Shown piece by piece: positions 9,833 to 17,542 of a stretch of 64,000 bases of DNA. The first letter of the stretch is position 1. Every line of letters starts with the position of its first letter. Source of the DNA: Clostridiaceae bacterium (lineage in GTDB: Bacteria; Bacillota; Clostridia; Acetivibrionales; DUMB01); contig DUMB01000054.1 of assembly GCA_012840085.1 (NCBI GenBank), positions 1 to 64,000 on the forward strand. Direction: 5' to 3'. The notes under the pieces were generated by a model that made no database searches, was not told the origin of the DNA, and saw only the letters and a program-made list of their open reading frames with translations. Position numbers and translations under genes: made by a program.

Positions 9833-10312
9833 TTATATTATTGCAGGCGGTGAAAGATCTGATGTTTGAAGAATAATATCTTCGTTTGGCAGAACGATAG
9901 AAAGAGGATATGAAAGATTAAATGTATTTTGCAGCTGTTTTTCGTTATATATCTGTAATACACTGATATTTTTATCTACCAACCCTGTATGTTCTGTTTT
10001 GCCGTTTACTGTTTTATAAATAGAGCCAACATTACTGCTTATATCTGAATCATAAAAGCAGCTTTCACCGGTATAACCCTTAAGCTGTTCAGACAGCTGT
10101 TTATCAATCTGTTCAGAAAACTCCTCAGAAAGCTTTTTAGAAAGCTTTTCAGCAAGTTCTTCATTATGTTGTCCGGAAAAATCCTCAAAATAAGCAGACA
10201 AACTGCTTTCAGCATGAGAATATATCAAGCAGTACAAATTCTCATAAAGATTTATTGCGCTTTCTGAAGATAGTGCCGATAAAATTAGTATACTGATAAA
10301 AAACCTTCTCAA
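9833..10312 (-). CDS. Unknown protein with tandem LSEE-type tetrapeptide repeat
   Basis: 159 residues from a TTG start with an AGGAAGG site eight bases upstream. The N-terminus (MRRFFISILILSAL) is hydrophobic and could be a signal or anchor. Residues about 48-80 are a run of four-residue units with a hydrophobic residue in every fourth place (SKKL SEEF SEQI DKQL SEQL), encoded by a 12-bp DNA repeat. The C-terminal half (about 85-159) is non-repetitive and matches no family I know. It may be an exported helical protein; the function is unknown. Confidence 0.6.
   Translation of the reverse strand: MRRFFISILILSALSSESAINLYENLYCLIYSHAESSLSAYFEDFSGQHNEELAEKLSKKLSEEFSEQIDKQLSEQLKGYTGESCFYDSDISSNVGSIYKTVNGKTEHTGLVDKNISVLQIYNEKQLQNTFNLSYPLSIVLPNEDIILQTSDLSPPAII
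10085..10168. repeat. 12-bp tandem repeat inside coding sequence
   Basis: Seven consecutive units with an exact 12-base period, for example CTGTTCAGACAG, CTGTTCAGAAAA, CTCCTCAGAAAG and CTTTTCAGCAAG. They keep the reading frame and encode the LSEE-type tetrapeptides. Confidence 0.85.
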
Positions 10313-10451
10313 TAATTCAACCTTCCTCTTTAACTTGCGTTAATTTTCATAACTTATAAAGCTAAAATTGCTATCGGGCTGATATTTCGATAGCATATGT
10401 TACAAGTTACAGTCATAATAACTTATTTTTTAAATTAAATCAAGCTCCTGG

Positions 10452-10745
10452 TTACTCTTTACCTTCGAGCCTGTCGAGCACCAGTTTGTAACCATCTGCT
10501 CCGTAATTGAGATATCTGTTCACTCTGCTTATTGTCGCAGTACTTGCACCGGTCTTTTCACTTATTTCCGAATAAGTAATACCATTGCGCAGCATCTTTG
10601 CCACTTCAAGGCGCTGTGCAAGTGCTTTGATTTCAGTTATTGTGCACAAATCCTCAAAGAACATGTAACACTCATCAATGTTTTTCAAAAGCAGAATAGC
10701 TTCAAAAAGCCTGTCTATATGCTCATCTTTTATCTTGGAATTCAT
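10452..10745 (-). CDS. YerC/YecD family TrpR-related regulator
   Basis: 97-residue DNA-binding protein of the TrpR-like YerC/YecD family, common next to housekeeping genes in Firmicutes. A four-helix N-terminal part (LFEAILLLKNIDECYMFFEDLCTITEIKALAQRLEVAKML) is followed by a helix-turn-helix (TYSEISEKTGASTATISRVNRYLNYGADGY) that is the family signature. Length is standard. Its ligand and operator are unknown. The downstream neighbour is the repeat-containing unknown protein. Confidence 0.9.
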   Translation of the reverse strand: MNSKIKDEHIDRLFEAILLLKNIDECYMFFEDLCTITEIKALAQRLEVAKMLRNGITYSEISEKTGASTATISRVNRYLNYGADGYKLVLDRLEGKE

Positions 10746-11139
10746 AGCTTGTTAACCGCCGCTTCCCTCTCTAAAATATTATATTATCCTGCAATATTGA
10801 CAGGATATATTTCTAAAAATTACAATATCAGCTTTTTCATAAATCGTCAAGAATTCTTGATTTTTGAAATAATTTTTTCAACAATTTTAATTTTTTATAA
10901 TTGCATTTTTCTATAATCACAATATTTTTATAAGTTCTTACAAGTTTTATAAGTAAATTTTTTGGTTTACTAGTAATTTTTTTGGTTAATTTTGAATAAC
11001 ATGGCATTTTCTTTAAATTTTCAAATTCCAATGCTATAATTATCGTGATTATACTCAATATTTTATGCTATAATTATCGTGATTCCATTTAATGTTATTA
11101 TATATATACAATTCAATATTATATTTGAGGAGGGCTATA
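10746..11139. other. AT-rich regulatory gap between yerC-like and AraC genes
   Basis: About 395 bases separating divergently transcribed genes. It contains the 20-bp direct repeat described separately and runs of T and A. A 73-codon minus-strand frame here is low-complexity and lacks a good ribosome site. Confidence 0.5.
11031..11084. repeat. Perfect 20-bp direct repeat upstream of AraC gene (candidate operator)
   Basis: ATGCTATAATTATCGTGATT occurs at 11031-11050 and again at 11065-11084, 34 bases apart and on the same strand. Each copy contains a TATAAT-like -10 hexamer. AraC-family proteins usually bind direct repeats, so autoregulatory binding is an inference. Confidence 0.7.
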
Positions 11140-12024
11140 ATGCAACCCAAATATACAAATTCTGCAAGGTATAAATGTCTTGAGTATCTTAAAAAACATA
11201 CCGTTGATTTGTACCTTAGCTATTGCGGCATTGAAGAATGCGACCCGGGTCATTCCTATGGCCCAACAGTCCGTTCCGAATTCTTGCTTCACTACATATT
11301 AAGCGGTAAGGGAATATTCCAGGTAGACGGCAGGACCTATTTTCTTAAAGAAAATCATGCTTTTCTGATATATCCGGATGAAATCACCTATTACAAAGCT
11401 GACGAAAAAGATCCATGGTCATACATATGGATAGGATTTGGCGGAGCTAAAGCTGAGATATGTCTTAATCATGCTTCCTTTGACAGAAAAAACAGGGTAA
11501 ATGTATTCAATTGTAAAAACAAACTTCTGGAATGTGTAAAAGGTATGTTAAATGCCAGTAAGCTTACATACGCAAATGATCTGAAAAGGTCGGGTTTTCT
11601 GTTCATGTTCCTTGCACATCTTATAGACGACAAGATAAGTTCAGGAACTCAAAATGTCATCTATGACTATCCCTATCAGGTATATGTTGAGCATGCATTG
11701 GAATTCATCGACCACAATTATGAAAAAGATATTAAAGTGAGTGATATTGCCAATTATATCGGTATAGACAGAAGTTATTTCACTAATATATTCAAGAAAG
11801 TAATGAATATTTCCCCCCAACAATACATTATAAACTACCGCATGGAAAAAGCATGCAATCTGTTGAAAACGACTACACTCCCAATAAGAACAATAGCATA
11901 CCAGGTAGGTTATTCAGACGCCCTGTCGTTCTCAAAGGTTTTTAAAAATATTTATCAGGTTTGTCCGAAAACCTACCGTATGCAAAATGAAAAGCTTATA
12001 CAATCAAACAAAAAGGGAAAATAA
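11140..12024 (+). CDS. AraC family transcriptional regulator
   Basis: 294-residue regulator with an N-terminal cupin-like sensor domain (HYILSGKGIFQVDGRTYFLKENHAFLIYPDE) and a C-terminal AraC/XylS double helix-turn-helix (IKVSDIANYIGIDRSYFTNIFKK, then SPQQYIINYRMEKACNLL and IAYQVGYSDALSFSKVFK). The start is the ATG at 11140, nine bases from the strong site GAGGAGGG; the longer frame from 11092 lacks one. It converges on the alpha-galactosidase gene (34 bases between stops). It probably activates the adjacent glycan locus in response to a sugar. Confidence 0.92.
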   Translation: MQPKYTNSARYKCLEYLKKHTVDLYLSYCGIEECDPGHSYGPTVRSEFLLHYILSGKGIFQVDGRTYFLKENHAFLIYPDEITYYKADEKDPWSYIWIGFGGAKAEICLNHASFDRKNRVNVFNCKNKLLECVKGMLNASKLTYANDLKRSGFLFMFLAHLIDDKISSGTQNVIYDYPYQVYVEHALEFIDHNYEKDIKVSDIANYIGIDRSYFTNIFKKVMNISPQQYIINYRMEKACNLLKTTTLPIRTIAYQVGYSDALSFSKVFKNIYQVCPKTYRMQNEKLIQSNKKGK

Positions 12025-12058
12025 TAATTCAACATGGATTAAATATACAGGTAATTAT

Positions 12059-14269
12059 CTATTTCTCTTTCAGATAAAATATTATTGATGAAAAATCTGA
12101 ACCATTGCAGCATAGTTCATTATCATCTATGGCTATTCCTATGTTCATTAATTCATCTCCATAAAATTCGTCCTGTTTAGTTCCGTTAATTATGTATCTC
12201 TTATCAGGGTCAAGGCCAACCAGTTTAAATCTCTTAAAGCTTTCATTTGCCCTGTTAAGTATTTTATAGTACCCCGCCATTGCTTCAGATTTGTCTTCGG
12301 ATACAATAATCCATGATGCAACATTGCTATTGAAGGGACTTGTTATCCGATAAAAATTACCTGTAAGTATCAATTCACGATGAGCTTTATAAAATTCAAT
12401 CTGTTCTTTTACCTTTGATTTTTCCTCATCGGTCAATTCCGTAATGTCAAGTTCATATCCGAAAACACCGAAAAACGCAACATTGGCACGTGTTTCAACA
12501 GGTGTAACTCTTCCAACCTGTTGATTAGGCACAGCTGATATATGTGCTCCCATGCTGCTGATTGGATAAACCATGGACGTACCGTATTGTATCATAAGGC
12601 GCTCTATAGCATCAGTATTATCGCTGGTCCAGGTCTGGGGTGCATAGTACAGGATTCCGGGATCAAATCTTGCTCCGCCGCTTGCGCAGGACTCGAAAAG
12701 TATATGTGGAAATCTTGATGTAAGCCTGTCGTACAGGTCATAAACACCCAGGATGTATTCATGGAATACCTTCCCCTGACTTTTCTCATCCTTATCTACA
12801 GAATAGCATTCGGTAATATATCTGTTCATATCCCACTTAATATAAGATATATTAACTTCACTAAGCAATTTCTCCATTACGGAATATATATAATCTACGA
12901 CTTCTTTTCTTGAAAAATCCAGCACATACTGATTCCTCGAAGGAGAAGTTCTCCTTCCGGGTGTATGAATAATCCAATCCGGATGAGCCCTGTATAAATC
13001 GCTGTCTTTGTTTACCATCTCAGGTTCAAACCACAGGCCGAATTTCAATCCCATTGCATTGATTTTATCCGCCAGTCTTGCAATGCCTCCCGGAAGTTTA
13101 CTAAAATTAGTTACATGCCAGTCACCCAACCCGCTTTTATCAGTATTACGTTTGCCAAACCAGCCATCATCCAGAACAAACATCTCTATGCCCAGCTCTT
13201 TTCCGGCTTTGGCTATGCTCAGAATCTTCTCTTCGGTAAAATTCATTCCGGTAGCTTCCCAGTTATTGATCAGGATGGGTCTTGGCCTGTCTCTCCACTG
13301 GCCTCTGACAAGCCGTTTGCGATAGAGGCTGTGATAGGTCTGACTCATTTTGTTAAGGCCTTCGTCAGAGTAGGTCATTACTACTTCCGGTGTTTGAAAA
13401 GCTTCTCCTTTACATAGCGGCCATTCGAATGTATCCGGATGGATGCCCATCATCACACGGGTCATATCATGAGTGTCAACTTCAACCTGGGCAATGTGGT
13501 TACCGCTGTATATCAGGCTAAATCCATATACTTCACCGGTAAATTCATCTGCAGTCGGGCGCTTTAACGCGATAAAAGGGTTGTGTTCTGCGCTGCTGAT
13601 GCCACACATACTGTATATGCCCTGTATTCCCTGTTCAAGTTTCCTGCATTTTATATGGCGCTCCCTTGCCCATGCACCGGAAAGATGGATTAATTCAAAG
13701 TCACTGTCAGGAAGATCAATGCTGGCACTCATGGCTCTTTCAAGGATTACTGTATTGTCACCCTTGTTCAGGAACCTGACATTGCGTGCAATAGCAGGAT
13801 AGTCACTAAATATCGTATAGCACAGAGTCAACTCCATATTAATAACGCTGTCATACAGGTAGATTTCAAGACTGTATGCTTCTTTTTCATCTTCAACATA
13901 AGTAGCAGGAAGTCCGGTTAACTTCTTTTTTCCCATGTAAATCGAATGGCCAATGTATTCAAAACATGTTATCCTGCTTCCGTTTTCCTGCTTCAGCTCA
14001 AACGCCGGATAGCGGAAATCTGTTGTCCCATAGGATGGGTACTCCTGCATGGTATGTTGAAGAGAAAATCCCGGGTCATCTTCAAAAACACATGCAGCCA
14101 TAGATCTTGGCTTACCCTTCACCAGATATCCGAAGGATTCCTTATCGTTGACTTTTTTACCAAAATATATATTACCCGGTTGATTATTCTTTAATACCTT
14201 GATAATATAACTTATTTGATTATTGTATAAGTGAAACTCTTTGCTATTTTCATGATAGATAATTGGCAT
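12059..14269 (-). CDS. Alpha-galactosidase, glycoside hydrolase family 36
   Basis: Retaining exo-glycosidase that removes alpha-linked galactose. 736 residues are typical of bacterial GH36. The nucleophile is Asp480 in YIKWDMNR and the acid/base is Asp536 in SCASGGARFD. Other family motifs are NNWEATGMNF, VLDDGWFGKR and LWFEPEMVN. There is no signal peptide, so it acts in the cytoplasm on imported oligosaccharides. AGGAGG lies just before the ATG, and the permease gene ends 14 bases upstream. It is the last gene of the import operon. Activity on raffinose-type or galactomannan side chains is plausible but not shown. Confidence 0.95.
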   Translation of the reverse strand: MPIIYHENSKEFHLYNNQISYIIKVLKNNQPGNIYFGKKVNDKESFGYLVKGKPRSMAACVFEDDPGFSLQHTMQEYPSYGTTDFRYPAFELKQENGSRITCFEYIGHSIYMGKKKLTGLPATYVEDEKEAYSLEIYLYDSVINMELTLCYTIFSDYPAIARNVRFLNKGDNTVILERAMSASIDLPDSDFELIHLSGAWARERHIKCRKLEQGIQGIYSMCGISSAEHNPFIALKRPTADEFTGEVYGFSLIYSGNHIAQVEVDTHDMTRVMMGIHPDTFEWPLCKGEAFQTPEVVMTYSDEGLNKMSQTYHSLYRKRLVRGQWRDRPRPILINNWEATGMNFTEEKILSIAKAGKELGIEMFVLDDGWFGKRNTDKSGLGDWHVTNFSKLPGGIARLADKINAMGLKFGLWFEPEMVNKDSDLYRAHPDWIIHTPGRRTSPSRNQYVLDFSRKEVVDYIYSVMEKLLSEVNISYIKWDMNRYITECYSVDKDEKSQGKVFHEYILGVYDLYDRLTSRFPHILFESCASGGARFDPGILYYAPQTWTSDNTDAIERLMIQYGTSMVYPISSMGAHISAVPNQQVGRVTPVETRANVAFFGVFGYELDITELTDEEKSKVKEQIEFYKAHRELILTGNFYRITSPFNSNVASWIIVSEDKSEAMAGYYKILNRANESFKRFKLVGLDPDKRYIINGTKQDEFYGDELMNIGIAIDDNELCCNGSDFSSIIFYLKEK

Positions 14270-14283
14270 CTTTTCCTCCTAAA

Positions 14284-15114
14284 TTACATTGTCAAACCTG
14301 ATGTAACAACACTTTCCATAAACTGCTTCTGGAATACGAAGTATAATATTAACATTGGACATACAGCGAGAACGGATGCTGCCATCAATCTGGGATAATT
14401 TACTGAATAAGCGCTCTGTATCTTGGATAAAGCTGAAGACAACGTTGCCGCATCGGGACTGGGGTTGATAATCAAAGGCCACATTAAGTTTTTAAAAGCA
14501 AATAATGCTGTAAATATAGCTAATGCCACCAATCCCGGCTTTACTAACGGGAGCATGATTCTGACAAACATCTGTCCAATATTGCACCCATCAATTCTGG
14601 CAGAGTACTCCAATTCTTTTGGTATCATTTTAAAGAATTGGCGTAGCAAAAATGTTCCAAATGCGCTTACCAGGCCGGGGAAAACCAAAGCAAAAATTGT
14701 GTTGCGGGCACCGAGTTTATCAACCATCAAATACTGTGGTACTATAAAAATTTGTGTAGGTATCATCATTTGAAATAACACAATCCCGAAACAAAAATCC
14801 CTGCCTGGAAACTCCAGCCTCGCAAAAGCAAATGCAGCCATGGAACTGAACACAATTGCACATAAAACATTAATTGCTATCATGGAAAATGTATTAAAAT
14901 ATAATTTTAAAAAATTGAACTGCTCAATTACACCTTGATAATTTTCAAATCTTAACTGCGACGGGAAAAATCTAAATGGGTTCATAGCTGTTGCTTCCGT
15001 TACTGTCTTAAAAGAAGTTATTATCATCCATATAAACGGCCAAATCATGACACTTGAGCCTATTATAAGTAATGTATGTACTACAACAAGATATACTTTG
15101 CTTTTGGTCTGCAC
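14284..15114 (-). CDS. Carbohydrate ABC transporter permease, MalG type
   Basis: 276-residue inner-membrane permease with six hydrophobic segments. The EAA loop that contacts the ATPase is at about residues 183-210 (EYSARIDGCNIGQMFVRIMLPLVKPG). The N-terminal pattern IMIWPFIWMIITSFKTVTEA is characteristic of MalG-type sugar permeases. It forms a heterodimer with the permease encoded 16 bases upstream. No ATPase gene is nearby; such importers in Firmicutes usually share an MsmK-type ATPase encoded elsewhere. Confidence 0.93.
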   Translation of the reverse strand: MQTKSKVYLVVVHTLLIIGSSVMIWPFIWMIITSFKTVTEATAMNPFRFFPSQLRFENYQGVIEQFNFLKLYFNTFSMIAINVLCAIVFSSMAAFAFARLEFPGRDFCFGIVLFQMMIPTQIFIVPQYLMVDKLGARNTIFALVFPGLVSAFGTFLLRQFFKMIPKELEYSARIDGCNIGQMFVRIMLPLVKPGLVALAIFTALFAFKNLMWPLIINPSPDAATLSSALSKIQSAYSVNYPRLMAASVLAVCPMLILYFVFQKQFMESVVTSGLTM

Positions 15115-15130
15115 TGCAATTCCTCCTATT

Positions 15131-16045
15131 TTACAAATAATTTACCCACTTCTTCTGAAGTTTTACTTGTATTACCGTGATTATTGAAATAATAACAAGA
15201 AGCAGCATCACGATTGCAGAACCATAACCTTCGTCATAATACTTAAAAGTGTTGTTGTAGAATAAATATACCAGGGATACAGTTTTGTCGTATGCCGGAT
15301 TTGATACATTTATCATCATATAAACCACATCAAACACCTGCATACATTGAATTATCGATGTAATCATAACAAAGAATATGGTTGGTGAAACCATTGGCAG
15401 TATTATTTTAAAAAACATCACAATGCTGTTTGCACCGTCAATTGATGCGGCCTCATAATATGTTTTTGGTATTTCTTGTAATCCCGCCAGTATCAGTACC
15501 ATATTATAACCTACTATACTCCATATTCCTATAATCGCTATAGATAGCATTGCAACATTAGGATCATCCATCCACTTTACAGGCTGTAAACCTATTTTTT
15601 TAATAACAAAATTTATTAATCCATAATGATAGTTATAAAGCCATCTCCAAACCATGGTAACAGCAGCCGGTGTTGCAACAACAGGAATAAAATAAATTGA
15701 ACGGTATATATCCTGACCCTTTATATTGCTATTTAATATAACTGCTATCACTGCGGAAAGAAAAATACTAACAGGCACAACCAAGACAGTATATCTTAAA
15801 GTATTTATAACAGCCCGCCAGACTTGAGGGTCATTAAACATTTTCTCATAGTTGGCAAGACCGACAAATTCATTGTTTACACCAAAATCACCAATCTTAA
15901 AAAAACTCATATAAAATGACTGAATCGCCGGTATTATGTTTAAAATTATAAGGCCAATAGTAGTAGGGGCGATTAAAAACCAACCCCATAACCATTCACT
16001 AATTCTATTTTTGCCTATTCTCTTTTTAGTACGCTGTTCTCCCAT
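15131..16045 (-). CDS. Carbohydrate ABC transporter permease, MalF type
   Basis: 304-residue permease with a basic N-terminus (MGEQRTKKRIGKNRISEW), six membrane segments and an EAA loop YEAASIDGANSIVMFFKIILPMVSP near residue 208. It pairs with the MalG-type permease. The phrase FLIAPTTIGLIILNIIPAIQSFYMSFF is typical of the family. AGGAGAG lies upstream of the ATG. It is separated from the binding-protein gene by a stable hairpin that probably lowers its expression relative to the binding protein. Confidence 0.93.
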   Translation of the reverse strand: MGEQRTKKRIGKNRISEWLWGWFLIAPTTIGLIILNIIPAIQSFYMSFFKIGDFGVNNEFVGLANYEKMFNDPQVWRAVINTLRYTVLVVPVSIFLSAVIAVILNSNIKGQDIYRSIYFIPVVATPAAVTMVWRWLYNYHYGLINFVIKKIGLQPVKWMDDPNVAMLSIAIIGIWSIVGYNMVLILAGLQEIPKTYYEAASIDGANSIVMFFKIILPMVSPTIFFVMITSIIQCMQVFDVVYMMINVSNPAYDKTVSLVYLFYNNTFKYYDEGYGSAIVMLLLVIISIITVIQVKLQKKWVNYL

Positions 16046-16086
16046 ATGTTATTTCTCTCCTTTGACAGGACTATGACTGTATAAAT

Positions 16087-16114
16087 GTGCGGCAGCTTAA
16101 AAGGACTGCCGCAC
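16087..16114 (-). promoter_or_regulatory. Intercistronic hairpin between binding-protein and permease genes
   Basis: A perfect 9-bp stem, GTGCGGCAG (16087-16095) with CTGCCGCAC (16106-16114), has a ten-base loop and no strong T-run on the minus strand. In sugar ABC operons such hairpins protect the binding-protein mRNA or partly terminate, giving excess binding protein. Confidence 0.7.
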
Positions 16115-16149
16115 TATTTTATCACCCTTTGGTTTCGTGTAATAATCAG

Positions 16150-17475
16150 TTACTCTTGTGCCAGGCACTCATTCATAACTCTTGCAGCATCCTTGCATGC
16201 CTGCTCGACTGTCTTTTCTTCGGTAAATGCACCCCTCAATTCTTCATAAACCTTGTCTTCCCAGACGGTTGTAGTATTTGAATAAGGACGGATTACGGCA
16301 TAATCAAGCATATCAATAAAGCATTTAATGCTAAATGTTTTGTTTGACTCAACCCATGCATCTGCAGTGCCGTTATATGCGGATATTGCAATACCCAGCT
16401 CAGCCTGTCTTGTCTGGCCTTCTTTGGAACCAAGGTATTCAATCCATTTCCAGGCTGCATTTTCATCCTTGGTATTAGGTGCTATGGCATATCCTAAACC
16501 ATTATATATTGAGGCTCTTCCTCCTCCGGGTGATGCCGGAAGCACAGTAACATCACAGTTCTGAGCCATGAACTCATTTGCTGCAAAGCCGGACAGGTTC
16601 CATGAACCAAACAGTCCCATTGCAACAAGACCGTTCTGCATAAGCTGAGCACGTTCAGCATCATCAAATACTTGTGGGGATAGTCCTTCTTTGACGAAGC
16701 GTACATAGTATTCCATTGCCTCAATTGTTTTTGGATCATCATAACCGGATTTCTTATCAGGTGTTATTACAGTACCGCCGTTTTGATAAATGAAATTGTA
16801 GAATCCTTCCTGATTGTGCAAAGCTGCAAGGAAACCGTACTGTGACTTGTCAGGTTTAGTAAGCTTTTTGGCGGCTTCATACAAATCATCCCATGTCCAT
16901 GTCTCATCAGGGTATTTCAATCCTGCTTCATCAAATGCTGTCTTGTTGTACCATAAGCCAATGGTATCAAAATCTTTTGGTACACAATATTGTTTTCCGT
17001 TATATTTAAAAATCTCTACCAAGCCTTGCGGGAAGTTATCCATACTGACCTTATCGCTTTTTTCTATTTTATCTGTCAGATCCATAATTCTTTCCTGAGA
17101 TGTATACTTGTAAATACTATTGGTATGCATCCAGAACGTATCCGGCAATGTGCCTGAGCTTGCTGCTACGTCAAGAGCCGTCCAGTATTCAGCCCAACCG
17201 GTAACCTGCATTTCAATTTTAATGTTCGGGTTTTCTTTCTCGAATTCACTGATCATTGTTTTAAAACCTTCTGCCTGATTTGTATCCCAAAGTCCATATG
17301 TAATAGTTACAGGTCCTGAGCTGCTCTTGGATGAATTATCTTCTTTGCTGGCAGGCTTATCTGTCTGTTGAGTCTGTCCACTGGACTGATCAGTTTTAGA
17401 CCCTCCGCAGCCGGTAAGCATTACGACAAACATCATTATTAATGCCAATCCAAATGCTAAAATTCGTCTTTTCAT
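16150..17475 (-). CDS. Sugar-binding lipoprotein of ABC importer
   Basis: Extracellular solute-binding protein (family 1), 441 residues from the ATG encoding MKRRILAFG. That start has AAAGGAGGAT six bases upstream; the frame extension to 17508 has none. The lipobox LTGC puts the lipidated Cys at residue 23, followed by a Ser/Lys/Asp-rich tether (about 25-55). Typical motifs are TITYGLWDTNQAEGFKTMI, GLWYNKTAFDEAGL and NGLGYAIAPNTKDENAAWKWIEYL. It delivers an oligosaccharide to the two permeases. Specificity is unknown; the GH36 neighbour suggests galactosyl oligosaccharides. Confidence 0.93.
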   Translation of the reverse strand: MKRRILAFGLALIMMFVVMLTGCGGSKTDQSSGQTQQTDKPASKEDNSSKSSSGPVTITYGLWDTNQAEGFKTMISEFEKENPNIKIEMQVTGWAEYWTALDVAASSGTLPDTFWMHTNSIYKYTSQERIMDLTDKIEKSDKVSMDNFPQGLVEIFKYNGKQYCVPKDFDTIGLWYNKTAFDEAGLKYPDETWTWDDLYEAAKKLTKPDKSQYGFLAALHNQEGFYNFIYQNGGTVITPDKKSGYDDPKTIEAMEYYVRFVKEGLSPQVFDDAERAQLMQNGLVAMGLFGSWNLSGFAANEFMAQNCDVTVLPASPGGGRASIYNGLGYAIAPNTKDENAAWKWIEYLGSKEGQTRQAELGIAISAYNGTADAWVESNKTFSIKCFIDMLDYAVIRPYSNTTTVWEDKVYEELRGAFTEEKTVEQACKDAARVMNECLAQE

Positions 17476-17542
17476 AAAATATCCTCCTTTTTTTATAATC
17501 TTAGCCATTTGATATGATTATTGTATACCAAAGGGTGTATTA

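Noticed and set aside
10837-11058. 73-codon minus-strand ORF upstream of the AraC gene
   Set aside because: AT-rich low-complexity peptide, no good ribosome site, overlaps the direct repeat.
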